Source: Streptomyces sp. Ru62
GTDB taxonomy: Bacteria; Actinomycetota; Actinomycetes; Streptomycetales; Streptomycetaceae
Direction: 5' to 3'
NCBI RefSeq assembly: GCF_002920615.1
Contig: NZ_PQSU01000006.1
Location: 1-64,000, forward strand
DNA length: 64,000 nucleotides
In this document: positions 9,166 through 19,008 of the stretch, in pieces
Layout of the letters: every line of letters begins with the position of its first letter
Position numbering within the stretch: position 1 is the stretch's first letter
The notes under the pieces: generated by a model
Databases searched by the model: none
What the model saw: the letters and a program-made list of their open reading frames with translations, nothing else
What the model was told of the DNA's origin: nothing
Position numbers and translations under genes: made by a program

Positions 9166-11976
9166 TCACCCCTTGTCGACCGCAACTGCTTCCCGGGCCG
9201 GATTCCCCTCCCACCGTGCCAGAGGCGGTACTTCCTCACCCTTCATCAGGAAAGTGTCGGCGTCGAGCCGTGCCCGGTCGCCGATCCTGGTGCCGTAGTG
9301 GACCAGGGTGTTCACGCCCAGGGTCACGCCCCCACCGATCGACACGCGATCGCACTTGAAGGCACCGTCCTCCTGCGAGTGACATTGGATGACGGAGTTG
9401 GCGTTGAGGATGCAGTCGTCTCCGATGTGGACCAGGGTACGTTCGGTGATGATGCAGCCGTCGTCGAAGACCCGGCGGCCCATCCGTACACCGAGGAGGC
9501 GCCAGACCATGGGCTTGAACGGTGTGCCGTTGAAGGCGTGCATGTAGTGGTGGGACGAGAGCTTCCAGAAGCGTTCGTGCCGCCAGAAGTCGGGGTCGTA
9601 GATCGAGCAGTACAGCGGCTTCACCGGCTGGATGTGTATCACGGTCCGCTCGACGACCGTGAAGTACACGACGGTGAACACCCAGGTGAGCAGAGAAGCG
9701 AGCACGAACGACGCCACGCCGATGCTGTGGTAGAGCTCGACCGCGGCCATGGTGATCAAGGTGAGAACGAAGAAGTGGAACCAGCGCACCAGCAGGTACA
9801 TGCTCGCGGTGAGCGTGTTGTGCCTGTTCTTGGCGGCGAGGCGGCGGCGCAGCTCGTCACCGTGTGCCAGATGGTCGAAGCGGGTGTCTCGCATCACCGA
9901 GCGGGGGATCTCGAAACAGGGGGAGCCGAGCAGTCCCACGCCTTCGCGCTCCGGCCCGTCGATGGGGACCATGACCTTCGTCGCCAGCAGGCAGTTCTCA
10001 CCGGTCCGGCCGCGTGGGGGGTAGACGATGCGGTTGCCGAGGAAGTTGTTCGGCCCGATGAAGGTGGGGTTGAGCCGGAAGGACGAGCTGGAGAAGTCGA
10101 CGTTGATGATGGACAGTCCGTCGGCGATCATCGTGCCTCTGCCGACCGTGCTCAGCTGGGGGATGTCGTGCTTGACGAGCGAGCCGAAGTTCGATCCGGT
10201 CTGCTGGACCCGGCACAGGTCGTAGCCGACGCCTTGCAGGTAGTGCACGATCGCGGAACTGTCACCGAACAACGTGGTGAAGAACTTCACGTTGGTCAGC
10301 CGTGTGATCGCGCGCTGGAGGCTGTGGTGGATGCCGTAGAGCGGGTACGTTCTGCCGGGCTCGATCGCGAGGCTGAGCAGCCGGGGAAGGGTGCTCACCA
10401 GAAGCAGGGCCGCCACGATGCCGCCGAAGAAGGCCACCAGTGACGCGACGAGCGCCTCGACGTAGAACGCGGGATGGGTGAAGGCCAGCGGTCCCGGCGT
10501 GAACACCGCGTTCAGCCGGGGCACCGCTGTCAGCACGAGGCTCACACCGGCCAGCGTCAAAGGCAGGTACACCAGCACCAGGCCGAGCAACTGCGACAGG
10601 CTGTAGAGCACCCTGCGGCGGGCGCTGCACGCGGCGGGCTCGACGGCGCGGAAGTCCGTGGTCGTCGGCTGCGCCGGCGTGCCGTGCCATGACTGACCGG
10701 CCGGGATCGTCTGCCCGGAGTGCAGAGAAGAGGCATGGCCCAGCTGGGAGTCGTCGCCCATCGACGCCCCGATGTCGATGACGGCCTGCTCACTGACCGT
10801 CGCGTTCCTGCCGAGCACGACGTGCCCCGTCTCGATCCAGCCGCCCTCCGCCCGGTAGCAGGCGATCAGCGCGTCCTTGCGGACGACCGTGCCGTCCCCG
10901 ACGGACAGCAGGTCGGTGCAGACGGGTACGGTGCGGGTCAGGATGGTGACGCCTTTCCCGATGTGCGCGCCGAGCGCCCTGAGGTACAGCGCGTAGAGCG
11001 GTGACCCGGTGAACAGACGCACCGGACTTGCGCGGATGAGGGACTTCACGCACCAGAAGCGGAAGTAGGCGGCGCTCCATATGGGGATCCTGCGCGGGGT
11101 GAAGCGGCCGACGAGCATCCACTTGGCGGCGATGGGCAGCGCGCAGCCACCGAGGAAGAGCACCGCACTGCAGAGGACCGCCCGCAGATAGACGCCGACC
11201 GTGCCCGTGCCCTCCACGGTCCACTCGTAGCCGAGGACGGTGATCGTGGCGCCGAGTGCGGAGAACAAGAGGAAGGCCAGGAGCTGTGCGGTCCCGCAGA
11301 GCGCGTGCTGCCGCGGGCCTGACGCAGGTCGGGGGACTTCTTCGGAGGCGAGGTCGCTCCCCGCCGGGACGGGCGAGGAAGTTCGCGTGGGTGTCGGCGC
11401 GGCTGCCGGTGACCGGATATTCCCCGCGGAGCGCGGGAACGCGGCGGCCAGGGATCGCACGGTCGAATGCCGGTAGATGTCCTTCATCGACACAGTCGGA
11501 AGGTCGTCGCGTTTGCGTACGCGGGCGCAGAATTGGGCCATCACCATGGAGTCGGCGCCGAGCTCGGAGAAGAAGTCGCCGTCCACGGGTACGTGCTCGG
11601 TGCGCAGGACGCCGGCGAGGATGTCGGCCAATTGCCCTTCGGTGTCGGCGGCGGGCGCTTCGGTCGGGGAGTCGGCCGTGCCGCCGGTGGTGGCGGGTGC
11701 CCGTGCCGGGGCGCTGTCGGTGAAGGCGGCGGCCAGGCCCCGGATCGAGGGGTGCTGGTAGATGTCCTTCATCGACACAGTCGGAAGGTCGTCGCGTTTG
11801 CGTACGCGGGCACAGAATTGGGCCATCACCATGGAGTCGGCGCCGAGCTCGCGGAAGAAGTCGCCCTCCACCGGTACCCGCTCGATACCCAAGACCCCGG
11901 CCAGGACATCGGCCAGCTGTCCTTCGGTACCGGCCGCTCGGTCACGTGTCTCGGCGGCTGGGGTTTCGGAGCGCAT
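9166..11976 (-). CDS. Pls-like NRPS terminal membrane protein with two carrier domains, no adenylation domain
   Basis: The 936-residue product starts with two near-identical carrier domains (residues about 15-85 and 110-180, each with LGADSMVMAQF giving the phosphopantetheine Ser). The rest has the layout of the TIGR02353 terminal region of epsilon-poly-lysine synthetase (Pls): pairs of membrane segments alternating with hexapeptide/left-handed-helix-like acyltransferase-type domains (GAHIGKGV, GDGTVVRKDALI, GASMGDDSQLGHAS, NNFLGNRIVYPP, GDDCILNANSVIQCHS). Pls has A-T before this region; here there is T-T and no A domain. The start at 11,976 follows AGGAGG. It must be loaded in trans by an adenylating enzyme not seen nearby. 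A role in making an isopeptide or other poly- or oligo-amino-acid at the membrane is inference from the family. Confidence 0.85.
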   Translation of the reverse strand: MRSETPAAETRDRAAGTEGQLADVLAGVLGIERVPVEGDFFRELGADSMVMAQFCARVRKRDDLPTVSMKDIYQHPSIRGLAAAFTDSAPARAPATTGGTADSPTEAPAADTEGQLADILAGVLRTEHVPVDGDFFSELGADSMVMAQFCARVRKRDDLPTVSMKDIYRHSTVRSLAAAFPRSAGNIRSPAAAPTPTRTSSPVPAGSDLASEEVPRPASGPRQHALCGTAQLLAFLLFSALGATITVLGYEWTVEGTGTVGVYLRAVLCSAVLFLGGCALPIAAKWMLVGRFTPRRIPIWSAAYFRFWCVKSLIRASPVRLFTGSPLYALYLRALGAHIGKGVTILTRTVPVCTDLLSVGDGTVVRKDALIACYRAEGGWIETGHVVLGRNATVSEQAVIDIGASMGDDSQLGHASSLHSGQTIPAGQSWHGTPAQPTTTDFRAVEPAACSARRRVLYSLSQLLGLVLVYLPLTLAGVSLVLTAVPRLNAVFTPGPLAFTHPAFYVEALVASLVAFFGGIVAALLLVSTLPRLLSLAIEPGRTYPLYGIHHSLQRAITRLTNVKFFTTLFGDSSAIVHYLQGVGYDLCRVQQTGSNFGSLVKHDIPQLSTVGRGTMIADGLSIINVDFSSSSFRLNPTFIGPNNFLGNRIVYPPRGRTGENCLLATKVMVPIDGPEREGVGLLGSPCFEIPRSVMRDTRFDHLAHGDELRRRLAAKNRHNTLTASMYLLVRWFHFFVLTLITMAAVELYHSIGVASFVLASLLTWVFTVVYFTVVERTVIHIQPVKPLYCSIYDPDFWRHERFWKLSSHHYMHAFNGTPFKPMVWRLLGVRMGRRVFDDGCIITERTLVHIGDDCILNANSVIQCHSQEDGAFKCDRVSIGGGVTLGVNTLVHYGTRIGDRARLDADTFLMKGEEVPPLARWEGNPAREAVAVDKG
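11472..11879. repeat. Direct repeat of carrier-domain DNA (285-bp period)
   Basis: About 120 bp at 11,472-11,594 and 11,757-11,879 are nearly identical over the part encoding the carrier core, with only a handful of differences. The period is 285 bp (95 codons). The linker between them is not conserved. This points to recent duplication or gene conversion that keeps both carriers alike. Confidence 0.85.
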
Positions 11977-12004
11977 CTTCCCATCGCCTCCTGTCAGGTC
12001 CGCG

Positions 12005-13380
12005 TTCAGTGGGCGCTGTATGCCGTCGTTCTCAGGCTCAGCACGGCGGGAGTTCGGGCAGTGACGGAACGTGTCCAGGAGTTGTGTTGGCTGCTCCACT
12101 GAACAGGTCCCGTCCGTTCGCCGGCCGGCCGACCAGCGTGCGCGGCAGCCACCAGACCACGCTGCGGAGGTCCAGGGTGGCGGGGGGCGAGAAGCAAACT
12201 GGTCGTGGACATAGGCGTAAGAAGGTCGTTCGAGGCCGGTGACGTGGATGACGTGGCCCCGAAGTGAGACCTCTCCCATGTTTCCAGGTTGCTGAGAAGA
12301 TCGCCGCTTCAACCACCCGGCAGGTGTCCGCAGCACCCCGCCGATCGGCGGGAGTCGGTGGCCAGATGGCTGGTGGCCTGGCAACCGTGCAGCACCCGCA
12401 TCCCGATCTCGCGTCTGGGCCACCGAAGCTTCCATAGGTGACCAATCGGACACTTCAGGCCCAGGTGCGGTCACATGCCACCACGGCTGCAGCCGCCCCG
12501 TCACGGCTCGGCGCAGCGGGCCCGGGAGTTCTATGACGAGCCCGCTGTCCCCGGTCCAGTTGTGGGGTCCTGGACGAAATCGCGTGGCGACACCCCGCCG
12601 TCATCAACCGTACCCACATCGAAACGATCACACTCGACGGCCAGGAAGACACCGTCGAACAGCTGCAGCGGCTCGCCGCACTCGGACTTGACTGGGCGGC
12701 CCAGGCCGCGGAGGCGCCGTAACCACAGAATGCCCCCCACCCGATGGAGGGCACCCGGGGACAGACGTGATCGCAAGGGGGCTCACCTGGGCGGGCACGC
12801 CACGTTCCCAACCGGATCCCTTCAGCGACTCCACCGTCCCTGCCGCCGCCCGCTGGGCGACCTCAACAGGCCGAGGGTCGCGCATCTCCGGCGCGAGCAG
12901 GAATCAAGGTCCTGTCCGGGCTTCGGGCACACGATCAGCGGGCGGTGAGCCGTCGCGCCCGGGCGAGGCGCCGGAGGAGGGCGAGCAAGAGCCGGCGGCG
13001 GACGGGGCATCTGGCCGCGCCGTTCAACAACGGAAGGTGATGCGCGCCAGGCACTTTGCGGCACTCGCGGCCGCGGCGAAGCAGAACGCGCCAAGCTCCG
13101 GCCGGACCAGGGCGGCAGGAGCCTGGGGGACATCGGCAGTCCAGGCGGCAGGGGCGGCCCCCACGAGGCGCTGCAACACCAGGGTGGCTTTGTCACGAGA
13201 TCGGGTTCAGGCTCGCTTCCGTGATGCGCGCACGCTGAGTGACGACTGGTGCTCCGATCAGGCTCCGGGAAATTTCCTGAAAATGACCAGGGCCGACTCG
13301 GTGTGGTCGACAGTGCAGCGTCGTGGAAGAGAAGAGACGCCGCCGACTCTGGAGGCCTGCTATTACCGTCCATTGCGGAC
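12005..13380. other. Mostly non-coding, with one small gene remnant
   Basis: About 500 bp upstream of the Pls-like gene and 870 bp beyond it hold no convincing gene. A plus-strand frame at about 12,567-12,720 (VINRTHIETITLDGQEDTVEQ, ending LDWAAQAAEAP) reads like the tail of a real protein with no start, so it is probably a remnant. I do not recognise it. Nothing else stands out. Confidence 0.4.
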
Positions 13381-13860
13381 ATGTCGGTGCTGTCGCTTGA
13401 CGTGAGCCACGAGATGATACGCATCGACGTGCGCAGTACGGCAGCCAGGGCGGCAGCCCGGAGTGTGGGAGCGAGTCGACCCGGGTCCACGACTCTCACC
13501 TGCGGTTTCCCGCGGATGTGCCGAGCAGGGGACGACTGGTGGTCCTCCGACTGCGAGTCCGGCGGTTCTTCTGCCCGGAGTCCTCGTGCGCTCGGCGGAC
13601 GTTCGCTGAGCAGATGCCGGGACCGACCCGACGGCACAGCAGGTGGACGAAGCGGTTGCGGTCGACTCTCGCCGCGGTGGATCTCGCCCTCGCCGGCCGG
13701 GCCGGCGCCCGGAGGGCACGGGCCTTCGGAGTGTGCATCAGCCGCAGCGCCGTGTTGCGACTGCTCGATGCATTGCCCGAACCCGAAGTCCCGGCCCCGT
13801 GGGTGGTTGATGTTGACAAGTACGCCACGCAAGGCCGGCGCCTGACGTCGAGGGAGACTC
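13381..13860 (+). pseudogene. ISL3-family transposase, N-terminal fragment
   Basis: In two frames this stretch reads as the zinc-ribbon-bearing N-terminus of an ISL3-type transposase: HEMIRIDVRSTAARAA, then STRVHDSHLRFPADVPSRGR with LRVRRFFCPESSCARRTFAE, and a downstream helical part ending PWVVDVDKYATQGRR, where the family has VLGVDEFAFRKGRRY. The first zinc Cys pair is lost at a frameshift near 13,470, and the DDE catalytic domain is absent. It is a dead remnant. Terminal repeats were not found. Confidence 0.65.
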
Positions 13861-14313
13861 CCCAGGGAGGACTCGGGGCCGGTGGGCGCGAAGAGACGGA
13901 AGCAAATGGTCCGTGACGTCGGTCACGGCGCTCCGCCGATCAACACGTGCTCTTAGTAGAAGCGGCGTGGGGGATATCTGGAGTTATATCCGCTTTGGCG
14001 TGAATGTGGATTCTGTCGTGCGTCTGGAACTCCGCCCGGTCGGCCTGCATACCAGCTGCACCGTGCTGTACGGCTTCTGACGTCGTGACAGCTTGTCCTC
14101 CCATCGCCATGTTCCGAGCGGGGGTCTGCGCGCTGCCCTGGCGAGGTCCTGGGGCCTACGAGGCGACGTAGTGGCGAGACCCGTTGCGCACCCTGTCGAG
14201 CCGTTCTAAGAATGACGACCCACAGGACGTCGCCCCAGTTGAGAACCGGTGTTCACGCCGACTCGACCGCGCACTGCGGCGCTCGACGTCACCGAGTGAG
14301 CAGGAGCCCCCAC

Positions 14314-15078
14314 GTGAAATTGCCCCGAACGTCCCCGAGACTCCTCTCCCTCGCTCTCGGCCTGGGTCTGGCCTCCAGCGCGCTGGGCGCGGCAGTACCG
14401 GCGAGCGCAACGCCGGCCGCCACCCCGTCCGCTTCAGCCGGTACCTCCATGGCGCGGTATGACGGGTCGGCCGAGGGAGCCGCGAACAACAAGGCGTTTT
14501 TCGAGGCTGTGCTCAAGTCGGTCGCCGAGAAACGCGCCGCCCAGCCCGGCGCGCAGGCAGTGACCCTCTACTACGACGCCTCCAAGGCGCCGAGTTTCCG
14601 TTCACAGATATCGAGCGCGGCCTCGATCTGGAACAGCTCCGAGTCCAACGTCAAGCTCGAAGAGGCTTCGAGCGGTGCCGACTTCTCCTACTACGAGGGC
14701 AACGATCCGCGGGGGTCCCACGCCGACACCGATGGCCACGGAAAGGGCTCCGTCTTCCTCGACTACGCCCAGAACCAGCAGGACGACTCGATCCGCGTCG
14801 TCACTCACGAGACCGGACACGTGCTGGGGCTGCCGGACGACTACAGCGGGCCGTGCAGTGAGCTGATGTCGGGCGGCGGCCCCGGCCCGTCCTGCACGAA
14901 CCGTTACCCGAACGCCACCGAGCGCGCGCGTGTCGACCAGCTCTGGGCCACCGGACTCGCGCCGACCCCGAGCACGGGGGACCAGACTGCTGGTGGCCAG
15001 AGCCCTGCACCGTCGGTACGGATCGTGACGCCGGGCAACGGTCCGGGGCGTCCGTTCCCCGGTACGCCCTGGAGTTGA
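14314..15078 (+). CDS. snpA: Snapalysin-type extracellular metalloprotease (family M7)
   Basis: The 254-residue preprotein begins (GTG 14,314, after CAGGAG) with an Arg-containing secretion signal, [19 protein letters not shown] ending near PASA, then a short propeptide. The zinc site is [17 protein letters not shown] (HExxHxxGxxD), in which an Asp is the third zinc ligand, the hallmark of snapalysins. ELMSGG corresponds to the following met-turn. A Pro/Gly-rich tail of about 45 residues after the catalytic domain is longer than in the classical enzyme. It is a secreted small neutral protease. The LysR activator usually found beside snpA is not adjacent here. The start at 14,314 avoids a non-secretory upstream extension. 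Confidence 0.88.
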   Translation: MKLPRTSPRLLSLALGLGLASSALGAAVPASATPAATPSASAGTSMARYDGSAEGAANNKAFFEAVLKSVAEKRAAQPGAQAVTLYYDASKAPSFRSQISSAASIWNSSESNVKLEEASSGADFSYYEGNDPRGSHADTDGHGKGSVFLDYAQNQQDDSIRVVTHETGHVLGLPDDYSGPCSELMSGGGPGPSCTNRYPNATERARVDQLWATGLAPTPSTGDQTAGGQSPAPSVRIVTPGNGPGRPFPGTPWS

Positions 15079-15134
15079 TCAGGTTCCCGGGTAGGCAGCG
15101 GCTCGCTCTCGCGGGCGGCTTCAGTCACATGCCC

Positions 15135-15220
15135 AAGATCACGGTCGAAGGCCGCAGGCCGCCCGCCAGACATCCCCCGACGCTTGCGGGGGCCTGCCTG
15201 ATCGGCAGGTTCTGGGGCCG
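15135..15220 (-). pseudogene. Inverted fragment of an IS5-type transposase C-terminus
   Basis: The minus strand reads EPADQAGPRKRRG, then MSGGRPAAFDRDLG, which mirrors the plus-strand segment [20 protein letters not shown] of the IS at 15,271-16,141. It is therefore a piece of a related transposase in the opposite orientation, ending at the left edge of that element. This is evidence of a second, mostly deleted copy. Confidence 0.65.
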
Positions 15221-15270
15221 TGTTTTGAAAGTCGGCTCTGTTCCTCGTCCCGCATCGCGATGATCGCGGT

Positions 15271-16141
15271 GTGGGGCGAGGGGATCTCTCTGACGGTCAG
15301 TGGGCTGTGCTGGAGCCGCTGTTACCGGTCGCGGTGCCGGGGCGGCCGTCGTGGGGCCGGCGGAAGCTGATAGACGGGATCCGATGGCGGGTGCGGACCG
15401 GTGCTCCATGGAGAGATCTGCCGCAGGAGTACGGGCCGTGGCAGACCGTCTACGGACTCTTCCGCCGCTGGCAACGCGACGGGCACCTGGCCCGAACTGC
15501 TGACCCGGCTGCAGGTCCGGGCGGACGCGGACGGGCTGATCACGTGGAAGGTCAACGTCGACTCCACGATCTGCCGGGCCCATCAGCACGCCGCCGGCGC
15601 CCGCCGTGACGGACAGGCCCAGGAGGAACCGCCGGGCGGCACCCGCACCGAGCCCGGCGACCACGGTCTGGGCCGGTCACGGAGAGGCTTCACCACCAAG
15701 ATCCATCTCGCCTGCGAGCAAGGCCAACGGCCGCTGTCTCTGCTGGTCACCGCGGGTCAGCGAGGTGACAGTCCCCAGTTCGCCGCCGTCCTGGATGCCA
15801 TCCGGGTGCCCCGCACCGGACCGGGCCGTCCCCGTGTCCGCCCGCTGCGAATGCGAGGTGACAAGGCGTACTCCTCCCGCGCCAGCCGGGCCTACCTGCG
15901 AAAGCGCGGAATCCGATGCACGATCCCGGAGCCTGCTGACCAGGCCGCCCACCGCAAGCGTCGGAGGAAGGCCGACGGGCGGCCTCCGGCCTTCGATCGC
16001 GAGGACTACAAGGCCCGGCACGCGGTCGAGTGCGGGATCAACCAGCTCAAGCGCAACCGGGCGGTCGCCACCCGGTTCGACAAACTCGCCGTCCGCTTCG
16101 AAGCCACCGTCATGATCGCCGCGATCGGCGAATGGCTGTGA
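15271..16141 (+). mobile_element. IS5-family (IS112-like) transposase in two frames
   Basis: Frame 1 (GTG 15,271) gives the N-terminal half: [36 protein letters not shown] and LFRRWQRDG. Frame 2 continues from about 15,482 with [17 protein letters not shown], the first Asp in [12 protein letters not shown], the second in RGDKAYSSR, and the end [20 protein letters not shown]. The two frames differ by +1 around 15,480. Related elements usually have one continuous gene, so this copy is either frameshifted or uses a +1 shift. There is no obvious slippery run at the junction. Terminal inverted repeats were not delimited. A decayed relative lies at 25,313-25,762. Confidence 0.8.
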
Positions 16142-16211
16142 CTGGCCTGAGGTGTCGGCTCCTCATGCCATGCTGACCGCGACCAGGCGAACAGGTGAGG
16201 GGAAGGCAACG

Positions 16212-16541
16212 ATGGGGGCCCAGTACTACGGCGCCGACAGCGAGAACGGCGACCGCATCGACGACCCCTCCGAGGACGCGCTGTTCATGATGATCAGCGA
16301 CCTCAACGACTCCGACAACACCTTCGTGGTCGTCCAGCCCGACGAGGACGACCCCGTCTGGTTCACCTCCGTGGCCGTCCTCGATGAAGGCGGCTACGAG
16401 ATCGTCCGCCGTGACGCCTCCCGCAACGAGCACGAGGTCACCACGGCGAGCGGTATCAACGACATCGCCCGCGTCCTCACCATCTGGATGGCCGCCCGTG
16501 ACTTCCCCGGACGGCCGACCGGACAGGTCACCGACTTCTGA
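16212..16541 (+). CDS. Small acidic hypothetical protein, possibly Imm1-like immunity protein
   Basis: The 109-residue, strongly acidic protein has a good ribosome binding site (GGGGAAGG before ATG 16,212). It carries a beta-rich core (NTFVVVQPDEDDPVWFTSVA; GGYEIVRRDASRNEHEVTT) followed by a helix (INDIARVLTIWMAA). This order is reminiscent of the Imm1 immunity family of polymorphic toxin systems, but the match is by eye. It lies 70 bp after a transposase and is followed by another immunity-type gene on the opposite strand; no toxin gene is present. Function is unproven. Confidence 0.6.
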   Translation: MGAQYYGADSENGDRIDDPSEDALFMMISDLNDSDNTFVVVQPDEDDPVWFTSVAVLDEGGYEIVRRDASRNEHEVTTASGINDIARVLTIWMAARDFPGRPTGQVTDF

Positions 16542-16719
16542 GACACGCCCTGGTCCGGCCCACGCGGAGTCCATGATCCGATGAGCGATGATCGGTGTCA
16601 TGGTTCGTCGTCTCACCCGCTGATGTCCCGCGAGGCGGCCCGGTCCGCGACCGCTCGTACAACAGGTCTCGTAAACGGTGCCCCGGACTGGGCACCTGCA
16701 GGGCGGTGCCGTTGGCGTG

Positions 16720-17115
16720 CTACAGAGCCAGAAACCGCTCCACCTCGTGCTTGAGTTCCGGTGTCAGATCGCTCAGATCCGAGACGATCAGGCGAAGCTC
16801 ACGCCCGAGCTCGGGTGACTCGCTCCAGATCTCTGGACTCCTGCTCAGCACCGCGGCCAGCAGATCACCCTCATACATGTGACCCTCCGCCACCGGATCC
16901 AGCCGCAGGACCTCCAACGCCAGCGGCAGGAGGTAGGGCAGGCCCTCGTTCTGCCTGATCAGCAGCCTTAGGTCCTCAACTGTCAGCTCGCCGATCGGCT
17001 TACGCCGAAGGGCGTGCGCGGTCGCCACAAGGCGAGTCACGTCGCCCGGCGGGGCCGGCCAACGGTCGTTCTCCAGCTCCTCAAGGGAGCGGTCACGGTT
17101 CAGGGCTCGAATCAC
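16720..17115 (-). CDS. Contact-dependent growth inhibition immunity-type protein (CdiI family)
   Basis: The 131-residue protein fits the family annotated as contact-dependent growth inhibition system immunity protein: RSLEELENDRWPAPPGDVT, then LRRKPIGELTVEDLRLLIRQ, then GLPYLLPLALEVLRLDP and YEGDLLAAVL. It starts with GTG at 17,115. Such proteins neutralise a cognate toxin in the cytoplasm. No CDI or polymorphic toxin gene is present, so it is an orphan, flanked by two insertion sequences. That makes it either a relic of a lost toxin locus or a stand-alone protection gene. Confidence 0.78.
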   Translation of the reverse strand: MIRALNRDRSLEELENDRWPAPPGDVTRLVATAHALRRKPIGELTVEDLRLLIRQNEGLPYLLPLALEVLRLDPVAEGHMYEGDLLAAVLSRSPEIWSESPELGRELRLIVSDLSDLTPELKHEVERFLAL

Positions 17116-17218
17116 CGAGGGATCGTCCCATGCCCGATCTCAAACGCGGTCCACGAGGTCGTTTCCTATGGTGTGATCGTTCGTTGAGCCGTGCACGAGG
17201 GATCTGGTTGAGCGTTTA

Positions 17219-18002
17219 GTGCCGGACGAGTTATGGGTGCTGTTCCGGCAGGTTGTGCCGCCGACGGAGGTGAAACGCCCGCGGGGTGGTGGCCGGCGAC
17301 GGGCCGGCGACCGCGAGGCCCTGGCGGCGATCATCTTCGTGGCCACGTCGGGCTGCACATGGCGGCAGCTGCCGCCCGTGTTCGGCCCTGCCTGGCCCAC
17401 CGTCTACCGGCGCTTCGCCCAGTGGAGCCGGGATCGAGTCTGGGCCCGGCTCCACCGTGTCATCCTGGACGCACTCGGTGCCAGAGGTGAGCTGGACTGG
17501 TCGCGGTGCGCGATCGACTCCGTCAGTGTGCGGGCGGCAAAAGGGGCCGCTGACCGGACCGATTCCGACCGACCGCGGCAAGCTGGGGTCGAAAATCCAC
17601 CTGATCACAGACCGGAATGGACTGCCCCTGTCGCTGGGCATCTCTGGTGCCAACATGCACGACAGCCTCGGTCTGAAGCCGCTGGTTCGCGGGATCCCGC
17701 CCATCCGGTCCCGGCGCGGTCCGCGTCGCCGACGTCCCGCCAAGCTCCATGCCGACAAGGGCTACGACTACGACCACCTGCGGCGATGGTTGTGCAAGAG
17801 GGGCATCCGCCACCGGATCGCTCGCAAAAGCGTCGAGTCCCCGACACGGCTGGGCCGTCACCGTTGGGTCGTCGAGAGAACCGTGTCCTGGCTCGCCGGA
17901 TGCCGACGCCTGCACCGCCGCTACGAGCGCAAGGCCGAGCACTTCCTCGCTTTCGTCGGCATATCCGCCGCCCTCATCGGCTACCGCCGGCTCAGAAGCT
18001 GA
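17219..18002 (+). mobile_element. IS5-family (IS427-like) insertion sequence, transposase in two overlapping frames
   Basis: Frame 1 (GTG 17,219) encodes the N-terminal part (VPDELWVLFRQVVPP; GCTWRQLPPVFGPAWPTVYR; first catalytic Asp in CAIDSVSVRA). Frame 2 carries the C-terminal part (GKLGSKIHLITDRNG; second Asp in HADKGYDYDHLRR; Glu in VVERTVSWLAGCRRLHRRYE). The frames overlap around an A4G4 run at 17,537-17,547, and a +1 change joins them. Two-frame transposases with shifting are usual in this IS group, so the element may still be active. Clear terminal repeats could not be delimited by eye. Confidence 0.8.
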
Positions 18003-18069
18003 GCCGGCCCAAGCCTGCTGTGTCGGTGGCAGCCCATAAGGTGCGCGCAACGTCTTGAAGGAGGAAGCC

Positions 18070-18377
18070 GTGGGATTTTCGGGTCACCTGGTCTTTGCTC
18101 GTAGCACGCGTCCGCTGCTGGAAGCACCCGTGTTCGACAGCATCAATCCTGAGCTGAAGGACACCGTGCGCTGCGAGGCTTGCCGGGCTATGACGACTTC
18201 TCACGTGCGGTGCGGGCCATGGACGAACGGTTCCGCGAGATCGCAACCGCGGGGATCCGGCTTGCCGCCCCAGAGGCACTCGCCTGGTGGCATCACGTGA
18301 TTCCCCCACGGGGAAGCCAGGAGTTCGCCGACGACGTGCGGCGTCAGTTCGGCGTCACGATCGAGGTCGTCGACTAA
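18070..18377 (+). pseudogene. Internally deleted hypothetical gene
   Basis: GTG 18,070, after GGAGGAAGCC, opens GFSGHLVFARSTRPLLEAPV, which resembles the N-terminus of a conserved Streptomyces protein of about 200 residues. The frame is lost near 18,170. A second frame (18,180-18,377) then gives a plausible C-terminus (DDFSRAVRAMDERF; LAAPEALAWWHHVIPP; FGVTIEVVD). The total is far shorter than the family as I remember it, so an internal deletion with frame change is likely. The function of the family is unknown to me. Confidence 0.4.
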
Positions 18378-18561
18378 CGAGCTCATGCACAGTTGTCGGT
18401 GAGACGTCGAGCTCCTGATCGTCGATCGTTGGTCGTGTGGTGGGGAACGCGTCTCGTGCCGCGATCATCAGTGACCAGAACTTCACGGCTCTGTCGGCTG
18501 GGGTGATGCTGCACTCGTTGCTCAGCTAGGCCCTTCTGGCACGTTCGGCACCAGGCCAAGC

Positions 18562-18774
18562 TTGCGCCCAGGCCACGCAAGCGAGCTGTGGGGCGCGGGA
18601 GCGAAGCACTACCTGGTGGTCGTCTGCCGGGTCCTGGCCACGCTCGTGCATCTCCGCCACGCCACCACGCACGACATGCCGGCCTGCTGGTTCGGCGTCG
18701 ACCGCCCCAGCATCACCCGTGTCATCGGCGCGGTGCGGCCGCTGCTCTGCACCGAGGGGGCGGTCTGCCAGTAG
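18562..18774 (+). pseudogene. Transposase N-terminal fragment (DDE/HTH_Tnp_4 type)
   Basis: The frame reads AKHYLVVVCRVLATLVHLRH, then ATTHDMPACWFGVDRPSITR and VIGAVRPLL. This is the helix-turn-helix N-terminus of IS5-like transposases of the type DRVLVTLVHLRHG...LAVLFGVSRSTVTRAI. It stops at TAG 18,772-18,774, and no catalytic domain follows. The sequence before and after (18,378-18,561 and 18,775-19,008) has no recognisable gene and is probably decayed IS DNA. Confidence 0.55.
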
Positions 18775-19008
18775 GGGTGCCACCACAGCCCTAAGGGCAG
18801 GCGCAGCAGGCAGCGGCGCAGGGCGGTGGTGTCGCGGGGGCGGGATGCGGCGAGCGCGTGGTAGATGGCGTTGAAGGCGGCTTGCGTCTGCACCGGGCCG
18901 TGTGACTGAGCGTTGCAGTTGGCGCGTTTTGCCAGGCAGGTGCTCGGCCTTGACGTGCCCGTCGACAGCTACGGGGCGCAGCAGTCCGCGCAGTGGCCTG
19001 GCTGACGC

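Noticed and set aside
9061..10443. Plus-strand open frame of 460 codons opposite the Pls-like gene
   Set aside because: Antisense shadow: the minus strand shows carrier, membrane and hexapeptide-like features in continuous frame.
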